Positions 35,501-45,137 of a stretch of 64,000 nucleotides of DNA are shown piece by piece. Source of the stretch: Haloferax mucosum ATCC BAA-1512 (GTDB taxonomy: Archaea > Halobacteriota > Halobacteria > Halobacteriales > Haloferacaceae). How positions within the stretch are numbered: position 1 is the stretch's first letter; every line of letters begins with the position of its first letter. The stretch covers positions 124,001-188,000 of the forward strand of contig NZ_AOLN01000011.1 in assembly GCF_000337815.1 (NCBI RefSeq), in the 5' to 3' direction. Below the pieces are notes generated by a model that was not told where the DNA came from, made no database searches, and was given only the letters and a program-made list of their open reading frames with translations. The position numbers and the translations under genes are program-made.

Positions 35501-36214
35501 TTATTCGAAGACGCTGAGTGCACCGACCGGCGCATCTGTGAGTTCGCGGGCGCGGTTCGTTCCCTCGTCGCCGACGGCGATGAGTGCGAAGACGCCAGCG
35601 ATGTTTGCGTCGCCTTGCAGGGCGATGTCCAAGAGGAGTTCCTGTGTCTCGCCGGAGCGGATGAGGTCGTCAACGACGAGCACGCGCTCGCCGGCGTCGA
35701 TTGCGCTCGCGGGGAGGTAGTAGGTCAGTTCGATACCCGAAGCGAGCCGCTGACGCGACTCGATGAAGTCCTCGACTGCGGTCTCTTTAGATTTCTTCGC
35801 GTACGCGAGACGCGCACCGAAGTAACTCGCCATCGCGGCACCGAGAGTGATACCGTCGGTCGCCGCGGTCAAAATAACGTCCGGACGTTCGAAGTTCAGC
35901 GTGTTCGCCGCGACGGGCGCGACGAGGTCGAGGAACGACTGGTCGAAGACGACGCCGGAGTTATCGACGTAGCCCTCGTCGTCGAAGCGGACGCGAGCCT
36001 CAAGCTCGTCAGCGAGCGCGTCGCGTCCGACACCTTCGACGACCTCGCGGGCGCGTTCGACACCGGGGAGAACGTGCCCGTTGACGTAGCGGTTGAGGTC
36101 GCCGGCCGGGAGACCAGTGAGTTCGGCCAGTTCGTCGTACGTCCGGGTCTCTTTGAGCATCCGGAGCACGGAAACGGCCTGCAACTGGAGTGCGGCCTTC
36201 TCTGCTCTGTTCAT
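35501..36214 (-). CDS. HTH-phosphoribosyltransferase-like transcription regulator (GfcR/PurR type)
   Basis: The 237-aa protein has an N-terminal helix-turn-helix (about residues 12-50, with TYDELAELTGLPAGDLNRYV) and a PRTase domain carrying a PRPP loop variant (VLVVDDLIRSGET). This layout is that of the GfcR and PurR families, in which the PRTase fold serves as a sensor rather than an enzyme. I chose the start MNRAEKAALQ. Beside a purine permease and pyrE, regulation of nucleobase uptake or synthesis is the likely job. An AATAC/GTATA repeat lies over its promoter, suggesting autoregulation. Confidence 0.85.
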   Translation of the reverse strand: MNRAEKAALQLQAVSVLRMLKETRTYDELAELTGLPAGDLNRYVNGHVLPGVERAREVVEGVGRDALADELEARVRFDDEGYVDNSGVVFDQSFLDLVAPVAANTLNFERPDVILTAATDGITLGAAMASYFGARLAYAKKSKETAVEDFIESRQRLASGIELTYYLPASAIDAGERVLVVDDLIRSGETQELLLDIALQGDANIAGVFALIAVGDEGTNRARELTDAPVGALSVFE

Positions 36215-36243
36215 GCCTTCGCCTTCGTACTTGCACAAAAATG

Positions 36244-36261
36244 AATACTTCGATTGTATAT
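36244..36261. promoter_or_regulatory. Inverted repeat over the regulator promoter
   Basis: AATAC-TTCGATT-GTATA overlaps the TATA-like element CATATACAA, about 40 nt before the regulator start on the minus strand. A bound repressor here would block its own promoter. Confidence 0.38.
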
Positions 36262-36288
36262 GGTGCGCGAATTAGTCACAAGCGTGTA

Positions 36289-36819
36289 TTAGCTGTCGGC
36301 GTCGGCGAGCAGGTCCTCGGCCGTGAGAAGCGACTGAAGTTCGATGTCGTGGTCGGCGAGCAGTTCTTCTGCGCCCTCTTGGCGGTCAACGACGACGATA
36401 ACGCGGTCGACGACTGCGCCGGCGTCGCGGAGCGCCTCCACGGCGTCAACGGCGCTTTGGCCGGTCGTCGCAATGTCTTCGAGAACGACGACGTGTTCGC
36501 CGTCTTCGAGTGCGCCTTCGATTCGCTTCGCCGTGCCGTACTCTTTGGCCTTCTTTCGGGCGATGACGTAGGGCTTCTCAGTCTCGACTGCCGTCGCGGC
36601 CACGAGCGGGACGGCACCGAGTGCGACGCCGGCGAGTTTCTCGTCGCCTTCGACGCGTTCTGCGAACGCTTCGGCGATGAGCTTCAGACATCGCGGGTCG
36701 GTCTCGAAGAGGTATTTATCAACGTAGTAGTTGCTCGTACCGCCGTGGGAGAGTTCGAATTCGCCGAACTGGACCGCGTCGGCGTCACGAAGCGCCTCGA
36801 TGAGTTCTGTGTTCGCCAT
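36289..36819 (-). CDS. pyrE: Orotate phosphoribosyltransferase
   Basis: It converts orotate and PRPP to OMP in pyrimidine synthesis. The 176-aa product has the N-terminal segment [20 protein letters not shown] and the PRPP loop [13 protein letters not shown]. The catalytic loop region around [15 protein letters not shown] holds the key Lys and Arg residues. It is the true enzyme, unlike the neighbouring HTH-PRTase, and corresponds to the gene used as pyrE2 in Haloferax genetics, judged from memory. Confidence 0.95.
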   Translation of the reverse strand: MANTELIEALRDADAVQFGEFELSHGGTSNYYVDKYLFETDPRCLKLIAEAFAERVEGDEKLAGVALGAVPLVAATAVETEKPYVIARKKAKEYGTAKRIEGALEDGEHVVVLEDIATTGQSAVDAVEALRDAGAVVDRVIVVVDRQEGAEELLADHDIELQSLLTAEDLLADADS

Positions 36820-36921
36820 CTTGTTTCGATAGGATTCAGCGGGGCGCTTAAGCGGGTTGGTTCGACCCAGCGCCGCGGGAGCGACTGTCGAGGCCCTCCC
36901 GCGAGCGACTCCGAGACCCGA

Positions 36922-37464
36922 CTACCACGGTTCGTTTTTGAACCCGAGGGTGTAGGCGGCGACGTTGGTGACGACGTGCAAAATCGGCGTCATCACGATC
37001 ACGACCGCGAGGACGGGGAGCGTGAACGTCGCAGCGAACCATTCCGGGGCGGCGACGTACGCGAGTACGAGCGCGCCGACGACGAAGTCGAGTTGGTCGA
37101 GACCGGGGAACGCGGCACCACGTTCGCGGCCCGTTCGACGCTTCAGAAACGACGCGCCGATATCGCCGAGCATCGCGCCGAAGGCGAGACCGAATCCGGC
37201 GGCGACCGGGAACGTCGGGAGGTCCGTGCCCACCGCGCCCGAGAGCGTCGGTTCGACGGCGTTGAGACCGAGCGCGAGAAGCGTGCCGACGAGGGTCCCG
37301 GCGGCGGTTCCGCGCCACGTTTTCCCGTCTCCGAGGACGCGCCGACCACCCCACGTTCGGCCGCCGTCGATGGGGCGGCCGCCACCGGCGAGGACGGCGG
37401 CGTTGTTCGGCACATACGCAGGTAACATCGTCCAGAAGGCGGTAGCGATGAGAGAGACGACCAT
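36922..37464 (-). CDS. carS: CDP-archaeol synthase CarS
   Basis: CarS makes CDP-archaeol from digeranylgeranylglyceryl phosphate and CTP, the activated precursor of archaeal phospholipids. The 180-aa membrane protein has about five helices, the conserved cytosolic segment [16 protein letters not shown] and [14 protein letters not shown]. Length and motifs are normal. It is encoded 102 nt downstream of pyrE on the same strand. Confidence 0.95.
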   Translation of the reverse strand: MVVSLIATAFWTMLPAYVPNNAAVLAGGGRPIDGGRTWGGRRVLGDGKTWRGTAAGTLVGTLLALGLNAVEPTLSGAVGTDLPTFPVAAGFGLAFGAMLGDIGASFLKRRTGRERGAAFPGLDQLDFVVGALVLAYVAAPEWFAATFTLPVLAVVIVMTPILHVVTNVAAYTLGFKNEPW

Positions 37465-37590
37465 ACGAATCCGTCCGAGGGGAGGAATGTAAGTCCCGAC
37501 GGTTCGTTTCGGACCGGGGCGGCGTCGTCGTCCGATTACGGTGCGCCGGGGATGATAACTCTGAATACCGGACGGTCGTTATCTTTCGTC

Positions 37591-38430
37591 ATGATTCCGC
37601 CCATTGCGAGCAAATTTGTCGCGGGAGAGGCCGCGGCAGGGGCACTCGACCACGCGCGCCAGATGAACGACGATGGCGTGGCAGTTATTCTGAATCTCCT
37701 CGGGGAGCACTACCACGAGCGCGGCCCGGCCGACGAGGACGCCGATACGTACGTCCAGTTGGTCGAAGACATCGCGTCGTCGGACCTCGACGCCTGTGTC
37801 TCGGTGAAGCCGTCGCAGATTGGTCTCGACGTCGGCGACGACGTATTCGTCGAGAACTATCGCCGAATCGCGGCGGCGGCCGACGAACACGGCGTCTTCC
37901 TTTGGTGCGATATGGAGGACCACGAGACGACCGACGTGACGCTCGACGCCTTCGAGGAGGTCGCCCGCGAGTTCGAAGGCGGCATGGGTCTGTGCGTGCA
38001 GGCGAACCTGAAGCGAACCCCCGACGACCTGAAGCGACTCGCCGACGTGCCGGGGAAGATTCGCCTCGTCAAGGGTGCGTACGACGAACCCGCGTCTATC
38101 GCGCACAAGGAGAAATCGAAGGTTGACGAGGTGTACAAGGAACTCTTGGAGTACCTCTTCCGGGAGTACGAAGGCGACATCGCCGTCGGAAGTCACGACC
38201 CGAAGATGATAGAATACGCGCGCGAACTCAGCGCGGAGTACGACCGCGACTACGAGATACAGATGCTCATGGGCGTGCGCGAGGACGCCCAGCGAAAACT
38301 CGCCGCCGACGGCGTCGAAGTCTGGCAGTACGCCCCCTACGGCGGAAAGTGGTTCCAGTACTTCTACCGTCGGGTCCGCGAGCGCAAAGAGAATCTGTTG
38401 TTCGCACTCCGCGCCGTCGTCGGAATCTAA
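37591..38430 (+). CDS. Proline dehydrogenase
   Basis: This FAD enzyme oxidises proline to pyrroline-5-carboxylate. The 279-aa single-domain form has RLVKGAYDEP, a histidine segment (GSHDPKMI) and the C-terminal signature YGGKWFQYFYRRVRER, which binds proline. I chose the ATG at 37591, since the family N-terminus begins MIPPIASKFVAG; the longer reading from 37552 is not conserved. No partner P5C dehydrogenase gene is nearby. Confidence 0.92.
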   Translation: MIPPIASKFVAGEAAAGALDHARQMNDDGVAVILNLLGEHYHERGPADEDADTYVQLVEDIASSDLDACVSVKPSQIGLDVGDDVFVENYRRIAAAADEHGVFLWCDMEDHETTDVTLDAFEEVAREFEGGMGLCVQANLKRTPDDLKRLADVPGKIRLVKGAYDEPASIAHKEKSKVDEVYKELLEYLFREYEGDIAVGSHDPKMIEYARELSAEYDRDYEIQMLMGVREDAQRKLAADGVEVWQYAPYGGKWFQYFYRRVRERKENLLFALRAVVGI

Positions 38431-38520
38431 GCTAGCCAAATCGGGGGGAGTCACTGCGACGCCACACCACGTGCGTACTAGAAATTCCCTTAACCCCTCG
38501 GGTTCACGTACCGAATATCA

Positions 38521-39162
38521 ATGTCCTCGTGGAGACGCGACTTCGCCAGCGGTCTTGTGGTCCTCGTCCCGCTCATCGTCATTCTGTACATTCTCACGAT
38601 TTTCTACAATAGTATCATCAAGATCCCCTATGTGACGAAGTTGCTCAAATTCAACGGGACGTACAATACCTACTCCGATGTATTCGGTTTCGTCGTCGCC
38701 ATCATCATCTTCCTCCTTCTCGTCCTGTCGGTGGGCTATCTCATGCGAACCACCGTCGGCCGCGTGCTCGAATCCGGCATCGACGCGGCAATGAACAAGG
38801 TCCCGCTCGTTCGAATCGTCTACAACGCGTCGAAACTCGCGGTCGAAACTGCACTTACCGGTACCGAAGACCTCCAGAAACCCGTCCGTCTCGAAACGTG
38901 GCCGGGGATTCGAATGACCGCGTTCAAGACCGGCAAGAAGACCGCCGATGGCAGGGAAATCATCTTCATGCCGACCGCGCCGAACATCACCACCGGGTTC
39001 GTCATGGAAGTTGACCCCGACGATATCGAGGAGACCGGCGAGAAGGTCGAAGAAGCCCTTACGCGTGTCCTTTCGGCCGGATTCGCCGAACAGGAAGGCG
39101 TCGATGAGTACGATATCGAAGTGACCGAAGAATCGACCGACGGGCAAGTTACGAACGAATAG
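38521..39162 (+). CDS. DUF502 membrane protein
   Basis: The 213-aa product has two membrane helices (about 11-33 and 55-80), the family segment GRVLESGIDAAMNKVPLVRI and a C-terminal soluble domain. DUF502 proteins occur in bacteria, plants and archaea; plant relatives are linked to membrane trafficking. The function in archaea is unknown. The start is leaderless or nearly so, with AT-rich sequence just upstream. Confidence 0.88.
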   Translation: MSSWRRDFASGLVVLVPLIVILYILTIFYNSIIKIPYVTKLLKFNGTYNTYSDVFGFVVAIIIFLLLVLSVGYLMRTTVGRVLESGIDAAMNKVPLVRIVYNASKLAVETALTGTEDLQKPVRLETWPGIRMTAFKTGKKTADGREIIFMPTAPNITTGFVMEVDPDDIEETGEKVEEALTRVLSAGFAEQEGVDEYDIEVTEESTDGQVTNE

Positions 39163-39246
39163 CCGGCGCTCGTCGAGGTCGTCATCTGTCACCCGTTGCT
39201 ATCGCGGTATCCCGTGTCGGCGTGAAAAAGTCGGTGTGCGACTGGA

Positions 39247-40185
39247 TTACTGCTCTTCGACGTAGGTGAACCACTCTTCGTGGTCGTCGGTACGACGCTC
39301 CACGAGGTCGAAGAAGGCGGTCTGGAGTTCTTCGGTGATAGGACCGCGCGTTCCCTCGCCGATGACGACGTTGTCAACCTTCCGGATGGGCGTCACTTCG
39401 GCGGCGCTACCGGTGAAGAACAGTTCGTCTGCGGTGTGGAGTTCGCCGCGGCTGATGACGGCGCTGTCATCGACTTCGTAGCCGCGCTCGCGGGCGAGCG
39501 TGATGACGGTGTCGCGGGTGATACCGTCGAGGATGCTCTGGGAGAGTCCGGGCGTGTAGAGCTTTCCGTCGCGGACCATGAAGATGTTCTCGCCGGGGCC
39601 TTCGGCGACGTTGCCCTCCTTGTTCAGGACGATTGCTTCGACGTAGCCGTTGCGGCGCGCTTCCTCACCGGCGAGAAGTGAGTTGACGTACAGGCCGGTC
39701 GTCTTCGCGTTCGTCGGAATCTGGCTGGAGGCGTGCTTGCGCCACGACGAGACCATCACGTCAACGCCGTTTTCGAGCGCTTCGTCGCCGAGGTACGCGC
39801 CCCACGGCCACGCGGCGATTGCGACGTCCGTCGGGTTGTCCTGCGGGCTAACGCCGAGCGAGTCGTAGCCGTAGTAAGCAATTGGACGGATGTAACAGCC
39901 ATCGAGGTCGTTACGTCGGACGACTTCAAGCGTCGCCTCGGTGAGTTCTTCGGGCGAGTACTCGATGTCCATGTCGTACGGCTTCGCCGAGTTGTAGAGC
40001 CGTTCGAGGTGTTCTTCCCAGCGGAAGATGGCCGGGCCGTGGTCGGTGTCGTAGGCGCGAACGCCCTCGAAAATACCCGTACCGTAGTGAAGTCCGTGTG
40101 TGAGGACGTGAATTTGCGCGTCGTCCCAGTCCACGTATTCGCCGTTCATCCAAATCGTGGACACGTCCATATCGTCGAATCCCAT
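39247..40185 (-). CDS. ilvE: Branched-chain amino acid aminotransferase
   Basis: This PLP enzyme transfers the amino group in the last step of valine, leucine and isoleucine synthesis. The 312-aa fold-IV protein has GLHYGTGIFEGVRAY near the N-terminus, the PLP lysine in the segment NAKTTGLYVNS (about K161) and LNKEGNVAEGPGENIF. Length is normal. It stands alone between DUF502 and the epimerase gene. Confidence 0.95.
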   Translation of the reverse strand: MGFDDMDVSTIWMNGEYVDWDDAQIHVLTHGLHYGTGIFEGVRAYDTDHGPAIFRWEEHLERLYNSAKPYDMDIEYSPEELTEATLEVVRRNDLDGCYIRPIAYYGYDSLGVSPQDNPTDVAIAAWPWGAYLGDEALENGVDVMVSSWRKHASSQIPTNAKTTGLYVNSLLAGEEARRNGYVEAIVLNKEGNVAEGPGENIFMVRDGKLYTPGLSQSILDGITRDTVITLARERGYEVDDSAVISRGELHTADELFFTGSAAEVTPIRKVDNVVIGEGTRGPITEELQTAFFDLVERRTDDHEEWFTYVEEQ

Positions 40186-40275
40186 GTACTGGCCTTCGGA
40201 GGCCCCCCTCTAAAATCATGACGAACCGGCCACGACGGCCCCGACGATTTTGTTTGCTCGCCGCCATATCCGCCT

Positions 40276-41166
40276 ATGGCTCTCGAATCTGTTGCCGTCA
40301 CGGGCGGAACCGGCCGACTCGGACCGACGGTTATCGCCCACCTCCGGGCGAACGGTTACGAGGTGACGAACCTCAGTCGCCACAGTGAATCGTCAGTTGC
40401 CGACCACGACTACCGGGTCAGCGCCTTGGACGCGGGCGACCTCGTGGGGACGCTCAGTTCGGTCGATGCCGACGCCATCGTCCACCTCGGAACCATCTCG
40501 ACGCCCGACCACGACCCGGGACACCGCGTCTTCGAGAGCAACGTCCAATCGACGTACGTCGTCCTCGAAGCGGCGGCCGCACTCGACATCGACACCGTCG
40601 TCATCGCGTCGAGTATGAGCGCCATCGGCGGCAGTTTCGAACCCGACCCCGCGCGAATCGACTATCTTCCGGTTGACGAAGCCCACAGGGAGACGCCGTC
40701 GAACCCCTACGGACTCGGAAAGTACATCGCCGAAGAAACCGCGGCGGGATTCGCGCGACGAGACGACGCGCCGACGACGACCGCCAGTCTTCGGTTCCCG
40801 TGGATGCCGAGCCAGGAGGAAGCGACGGTGACGTTCGCCGAACAGGACCGGTCGCTGTCCGGGCTCGAAGCGGCCGGATTTTTCCACACGGCGCGAAATA
40901 CGCTCTTTTCGTATCTCGGCCGCGAGGACGCGGCGAGACTGATTCGGCGGGCACTCGAAGCGGACTATGAGGGCCACGACGTGTTTTGGGCGGCCGCATC
41001 GGACACGTCTACGACGGTCGAATCCGCGACGCTCGCACGCGAAGTGTACCCTGACGCCGACGTTCGAGCGTCGCTTTCAGGCCACGAGTCGCTGGTCTCG
41101 ACGGCGAAAGCAAAACGGCGTCTCGGCTGGGAGCCGGAGTGGTCGTGGCGCGACGAACAGCAGTGA
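40276..41166 (+). CDS. NAD-dependent epimerase/dehydratase family protein
   Basis: The 296-aa extended short-chain dehydrogenase has the Rossmann motif GGTGRLGPTV at the N-terminus, an active-site Ser region (SSMSAIGG) and the YGLGK catalytic Tyr-Lys pair at about residues 155-159. Such enzymes act on nucleotide sugars or related compounds, or as reductases. The substrate cannot be told from the sequence. It is divergent from ilvE with a short promoter region between. Confidence 0.88.
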   Translation: MALESVAVTGGTGRLGPTVIAHLRANGYEVTNLSRHSESSVADHDYRVSALDAGDLVGTLSSVDADAIVHLGTISTPDHDPGHRVFESNVQSTYVVLEAAAALDIDTVVIASSMSAIGGSFEPDPARIDYLPVDEAHRETPSNPYGLGKYIAEETAAGFARRDDAPTTTASLRFPWMPSQEEATVTFAEQDRSLSGLEAAGFFHTARNTLFSYLGREDAARLIRRALEADYEGHDVFWAAASDTSTTVESATLAREVYPDADVRASLSGHESLVSTAKAKRRLGWEPEWSWRDEQQ

Positions 41167-41262
41167 ACTGCGGTGACAACAGTGACAACGGCGATAGTGG
41201 AAACAACAGCCGAAACGACAATAGCGTCGATAACAGCACTGAAAACGGACTAAACCGGCGAC

Positions 41263-41946
41263 TCAGACGAGACCGTCGAGGAGCAGGTCGCCATCGACGA
41301 ACGCGAGGTCGTGTCTGGCGGCGTAGTCGCGGGCGGCCGACTTCGAGAGCGCCGCGCCGGACTCGTCGTCGAGCATCTCGCAGACGACGACGGCAGGTGG
41401 AAGCGACGCCTCGTCGGCGAGCGCAAGCCCGAGTTCGGTGTGTCCCTGCCGGTCTTCGAGCAAGTTCGGCGCACCGCGGAGCAGGTGGACGTGCCCGGGC
41501 GCGCGGAACTCGCCGCCGAAGTCGGCGGCGTCGTACTCGCCGGCGCGAGTCGCTTCTGCGACGGGTGCGAGCCGGGAGATGGTCATCGCGCGGTCGCTGT
41601 CGGTGATACCAGTAAACGAGTCGCGGTGGTTCACCGTGAAGGAAAACGACGAGCGGGAGTCGTACGCGAGGTCCTGCGAAGTGGCCGCCGGATGGTCGAG
41701 GACGTCGTCCATGAACGGGAGCGAGAGCGTCTCAGCGACGTCACTTGGCAGGGCGACGCAGACGAGTCCACCGGCGTCGTTTCGCATCCGAGCCACGTCT
41801 GCGGGGCGAACTGCACCGGCCGGATAGACGATATCCGTCTCCCCCTCGCGGTCGTCGAAGTCGTGGATAAGTACCGGGTCGCCCGCGCGGAACGCGTCGA
41901 GGACGCGCGAAACGGCGCCGCGGTCGGTTTCCGCGGAGCGACTCAT
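41263..41946 (-). CDS. ribB: 3,4-dihydroxy-2-butanone-4-phosphate synthase
   Basis: RibB makes the four-carbon unit of riboflavin from ribulose 5-phosphate. The 227-aa protein has the metal/substrate motif [10 protein letters not shown] near residue 32, the segment GGLVCVALP and the C-terminal [10 protein letters not shown]. The start overlaps the end of rbkR by 4 nt, so both are translated from one message under the control of the riboflavin regulator itself. Confidence 0.96.
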   Translation of the reverse strand: MSRSAETDRGAVSRVLDAFRAGDPVLIHDFDDREGETDIVYPAGAVRPADVARMRNDAGGLVCVALPSDVAETLSLPFMDDVLDHPAATSQDLAYDSRSSFSFTVNHRDSFTGITDSDRAMTISRLAPVAEATRAGEYDAADFGGEFRAPGHVHLLRGAPNLLEDRQGHTELGLALADEASLPPAVVVCEMLDDESGAALSKSAARDYAARHDLAFVDGDLLLDGLV

Positions 41947-42656
41947 TCGAACTCTGCCTCCTCGACGCGCACCGTAATCGTATCCCCGTCTGCGAGGTCG
42001 AGTTCGTCACGGAGTTTCTCCGGTGCGATAATCTCCAGTTGCGACTCGTCGTGGTGGGTTCGCTCGGGAACGATGATGTGTACGGGGTCGTAGGACGCGT
42101 CGCCGGCTTCGATGACGGCCGCATAGCACGTAGCCGGGCCAAAGGTTCGTTCGTCGTCTTCCCACCCGTCTATCGGGACCGCATCGAGAGCGGACATTCC
42201 CGCGCGGGTTCGAACGGCGTCGTCGTCGAGCGTGACGTTCAGCGTGCCGGGAAACGGTTCGTAGCCGAGTCGTTCGGTGAACTGCTCCATGTAGCCCGGA
42301 AGCGAGATGTAGTGGCGGCCTTCGCCCATCCCGCCGGTCACCTCACCTTCGAGGACGACGACCGAGGGCGTCTCGAAGATGCGACGGTAGTCCGCGTACT
42401 CGCGGCGAAGCGCCGACTCGCCGGCGTCGGTGATGGTTATCCACTGCCCGTCGGCGACGACTTCGCGGTCGATGAAGTCGGTCTCTTCGAGGCGTTGAAG
42501 GCGGCGCGACGCCGTCTGATTGGAGACGTCGAGCCGGTCAGCGAGGCCGGAACAAGAGACTTTGACCGGACCGGACCGGCCGCCGTCGAGCGCGACGAGT
42601 TTGAGGGTGGCCAACTCGTCGTACCCGACCGTCGCGGCGACTGCCGATTCTGACAT
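41943..42656 (-). CDS. rbkR: Bifunctional riboflavin kinase/transcription regulator RbkR
   Basis: The 237-aa protein has an N-terminal winged helix (about residues 10-85, with [20 protein letters not shown]) and a C-terminal CTP-dependent riboflavin kinase domain (DUF120; [28 protein letters not shown]). The family is known to make FMN and to regulate riboflavin genes. It is cotranscribed with ribB. A TATA box (CTTATGG) lies 28 nt before the start (leaderless), and a palindrome upstream may be its operator. Confidence 0.95.
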   Translation of the reverse strand: MSESAVAATVGYDELATLKLVALDGGRSGPVKVSCSGLADRLDVSNQTASRRLQRLEETDFIDREVVADGQWITITDAGESALRREYADYRRIFETPSVVVLEGEVTGGMGEGRHYISLPGYMEQFTERLGYEPFPGTLNVTLDDDAVRTRAGMSALDAVPIDGWEDDERTFGPATCYAAVIEAGDASYDPVHIIVPERTHHDESQLEIIAPEKLRDELDLADGDTITVRVEEAEFE

Positions 42657-42679
42657 ACGTCACGCTTCGAACGCTCGTC

Positions 42680-42688
42680 CCATAAGCG
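42680..42688 (-). promoter_or_regulatory. TATA box of rbkR-ribB
   Basis: GCTTATGGG on the minus strand is centred 28 nt from the rbkR ATG, implying a leaderless transcript. Confidence 0.6.
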
Positions 42689-42702
42689 TATCGTAACTGA
42701 GA

Positions 42703-42724
42703 TTCACCTCATAAATGAGATGGT
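42703..42724. promoter_or_regulatory. Candidate RbkR operator palindrome
   Basis: CTCAT-AA-ATGAG (42708-42719) is a perfect inverted repeat whose arms extend imperfectly on both sides. It lies just upstream of the rbkR TATA box and BRE region. Binding by RbkR is inferred from the family's autoregulation. Confidence 0.42.
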
Positions 42725-42967
42725 TCGGAGATAGAGCCGACTGAATCGCGTATCCCCTCTTTCAATCGGGCACGGGTAAGTCCGTCGGTCAGGAGGGTTG
42801 AACTGAGCTGGACTGAGCGAGGCCGGATTAGGCTGGGTTGGAAAACTGCGGTGAGGTTAGTGGGAATGGTGGGCTGAGCTGGTAGAATGGTGGGAATGGT
42901 GGGCAAGAGGGGTGGAGCGGGAGAAGGAAACGGCGGGAGTGGGCTGTCCCGCGAGGGAAGGGCTAAT
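42720..42967. repeat. G-rich intergenic stretch with a 15-bp direct repeat
   Basis: Between rbkR and the small zinc protein gene the plus strand is unusually rich in G. GTGGGAATGGTGGGC occurs twice, at 42860-42874 and 42890-42904, exactly 30 nt apart. Variants of CTGAGCTGG also recur. Runs of three or more G could form a quadruplex. I see no gene here. Confidence 0.7.
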
Positions 42968-43120
42968 TCAGAGGGTCGAAGCCCTCCGCTCTGTGCTCAC
43001 TTGTGAGATACCCGCATTCGCCGAGCAACTTGGACACGCGTAGACGCGTCCTTCGTGGTCGCCGAAGACGCGGACGAAGTTACTCGATACGAACGCATCG
43101 CAGTGGTTGCATTGACTCAT
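42968..43120 (-). CDS. 50-aa haloarchaeal zinc-finger protein (DUF7563-like)
   Basis: The ORF encodes a protein with CNHC at residues 4-7 and CPSC at 29-32 separated by a beta-like stretch (FVRVFGDHEGRVYAC), the layout of the very common haloarchaeal mini zinc fingers. The tail is Ser/Thr-rich. A TATA-like element (AGTATATTG) lies about 55 nt upstream. The role is unknown; small zinc fingers of this type affect growth and biofilm in H. volcanii as a group. The family name is from memory. Confidence 0.75.
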   Translation of the reverse strand: MSQCNHCDAFVSSNFVRVFGDHEGRVYACPSCSANAGISQVSTERRASTL

Positions 43121-43347
43121 GGTGGGTGGGTGGCAGGTCGAACTGCCTTGATTTGAATGTGGACCGCTTACAATATACTACTATTACCTAACTAGTAAGG
43201 CATCAGTCGGCGACACCACGTCGCGGACGTTTCGGTCGAACCCCATTGGACGGTCCGAAATGGGGAGACGGACGTTCAGTCGAACACGGGTCAGCCCGTC
43301 CGGACGCTTCGGAAAGGCCTTTAGCCGCCTGCCGAGAAACCGCGTAC

Positions 43348-45111
43348 ATGTTCAGACAGTTCCGCGAGGAGGTCGAGACGGCGCTCTCTGCGGCGCTCTC
43401 GTCGCTCGACCTCCCCACCGACGACCTCGGGGTCGAGGAACCGCCGGAGGACGTACCCGCAACGCTCGCCTCCAGCGTCGCCTTCCGACTGGCGGGCGTC
43501 GTCGGCGCCGCGCCGCCGAAGATTGCAGTTGACATCGCCGAAGCGGTGTCAGTCGAGGGTTACGACTACCTCGACGCGGTCGATACCCAAGGTCCGTACG
43601 TCAACTTCCACGTGAACGATGCGTACTACGACGACACGCTCAAAGCCGCGGCCGACGACGTCGAGTACGGTCGCCTCCCTTCGACCGGCGACAGCGTCGT
43701 CGTCGAGCACACGAGCGCGAACCCGACCGGGCCGGTTCACGTCGGCCGCACCCGGAACCCCGTCATCGGCGACGCCGTCGCCAACCTACTGGATTTCGCC
43801 GGCAACGACGTTGACCGCCACTACTACGTGAACGACGCCGGTCGCCAGATGGCCGTCTTCACGTGGGCCTACGAGGCGTTCGACGAGGCTGACCTCGACG
43901 GCGAACCCGAGCGCGAACGCGTCGAGTACGACTTGGTTCGCTACTACCGCAAAGGCAACGCCTTCCTCGAATCGGCCGACCCCGAGGAAGTCGAGGCCGC
44001 CGAAGAGGAGATCACCGAAATTCTGCAGGGCATCGAAGCGGGCGACGAGGAGACGTACGCCCGCGTCGAGACCGTCGTCGATCAAGTGCTCGGCGGCATG
44101 CGCGAGTGCCTCCAGCGCCTTCCCGCGGAGTTCGACGAGTTCGTCAAAGAGACGCGCTTCATGTTCGACGGGAGCACCCGCGACCTCGCAGAACGCCTCA
44201 AGGAGACCGAAAACGCGGTCTACGAGGAAGACGCGTGGCAACTCGAACTCGACGACTACGGCTTCGAAAAGAACCTCGTCTTCCTCCGGTCGGACGACAC
44301 CTCGCTGTACACGACGCGCGACCTGGCTCACCACGAGTGGAAGTTCGACAACTACGATCGCGCCGTGACCGTCCTCGGCGAGGACCACAAGCTACAGGCC
44401 GGTCAACTCCGCGCCGCGCTCGACCTCCTCGGAAACGACACTGAAAAGCTCGAAAACGTCATCTACTCGTGGGTCAACCTCCCCGGCGGCGAGACGATGT
44501 CCACCCGCAAAGGGACGGGCGTCATGCTCGACGACCTCCTCGATGAGGCTATCTCGCGCGCCCGCGACGAAGTCGAGGTGCGCCTCGAAGGTCGCACCCG
44601 CGACGACGACCTTGACGAAGACGACATCGAACGCATCGCCCGACAGGTTGGTATCGGCGCGGTTCGCTACGACATCGTCTCGAAACAGCCGACGAAGACG
44701 ATTACCTTCGAGTGGGACCAGGCGCTCAACTTCGAGGCGCAGTCCGCGCCGTACATCCAGTACGTCCACGCCCGCTGTTGCGGCATCATCGACGAGGCGA
44801 CCACCGCCGGACTCGACGCCAGCGAAATCGACCCCGCGGTGCTCACGACCGACGCCGAGCGCGACCTGCTCCGGACGATTGCGCGGTTCCCCGCGGTCGT
44901 CGAAGCCGCGGCTGACGACCTCGAACCCCACACGATTGCGACGTTCGCCCGCGAACTCGCGGAAGTGTTCAACACCTTCTACCGCGAGTGCCCCGTGCTC
45001 GACGCCGACGAAGACGTCGGTGCCGCACGGCTTGCACTCGTCAAAGCGTCGCGGAACGCGGTTGCGAACACGCTCTCCATCATCGGCATCGAAGCGCCCG
45101 AGTCGATGTGA
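43348..45111 (+). CDS. argS: Arginyl-tRNA synthetase
   Basis: This class I enzyme charges tRNA-Arg. The 587-aa protein has the HIGH-type motif in the segment [15 protein letters not shown], the KMSKS-type loop [10 protein letters not shown] and the C-terminal DALR anticodon-binding domain. I chose the ATG at 43348, which gives the family start MFRQFREEV; the open frame runs 34 codons further upstream without conservation. It stands alone, with 227 nt free upstream. Confidence 0.97.
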   Translation: MFRQFREEVETALSAALSSLDLPTDDLGVEEPPEDVPATLASSVAFRLAGVVGAAPPKIAVDIAEAVSVEGYDYLDAVDTQGPYVNFHVNDAYYDDTLKAAADDVEYGRLPSTGDSVVVEHTSANPTGPVHVGRTRNPVIGDAVANLLDFAGNDVDRHYYVNDAGRQMAVFTWAYEAFDEADLDGEPERERVEYDLVRYYRKGNAFLESADPEEVEAAEEEITEILQGIEAGDEETYARVETVVDQVLGGMRECLQRLPAEFDEFVKETRFMFDGSTRDLAERLKETENAVYEEDAWQLELDDYGFEKNLVFLRSDDTSLYTTRDLAHHEWKFDNYDRAVTVLGEDHKLQAGQLRAALDLLGNDTEKLENVIYSWVNLPGGETMSTRKGTGVMLDDLLDEAISRARDEVEVRLEGRTRDDDLDEDDIERIARQVGIGAVRYDIVSKQPTKTITFEWDQALNFEAQSAPYIQYVHARCCGIIDEATTAGLDASEIDPAVLTTDAERDLLRTIARFPAVVEAAADDLEPHTIATFARELAEVFNTFYRECPVLDADEDVGAARLALVKASRNAVANTLSIIGIEAPESM

Positions 45112-45137
45112 CTGCGGGCTAAAACGTCTTTTTCGCG

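Noticed and set aside
42709-42906. 65-aa minus-strand ORF in the G-rich stretch
   Set aside because: It is rich in Pro, Thr and Ser as expected from translating the C-rich repeat strand, and has no start signal.
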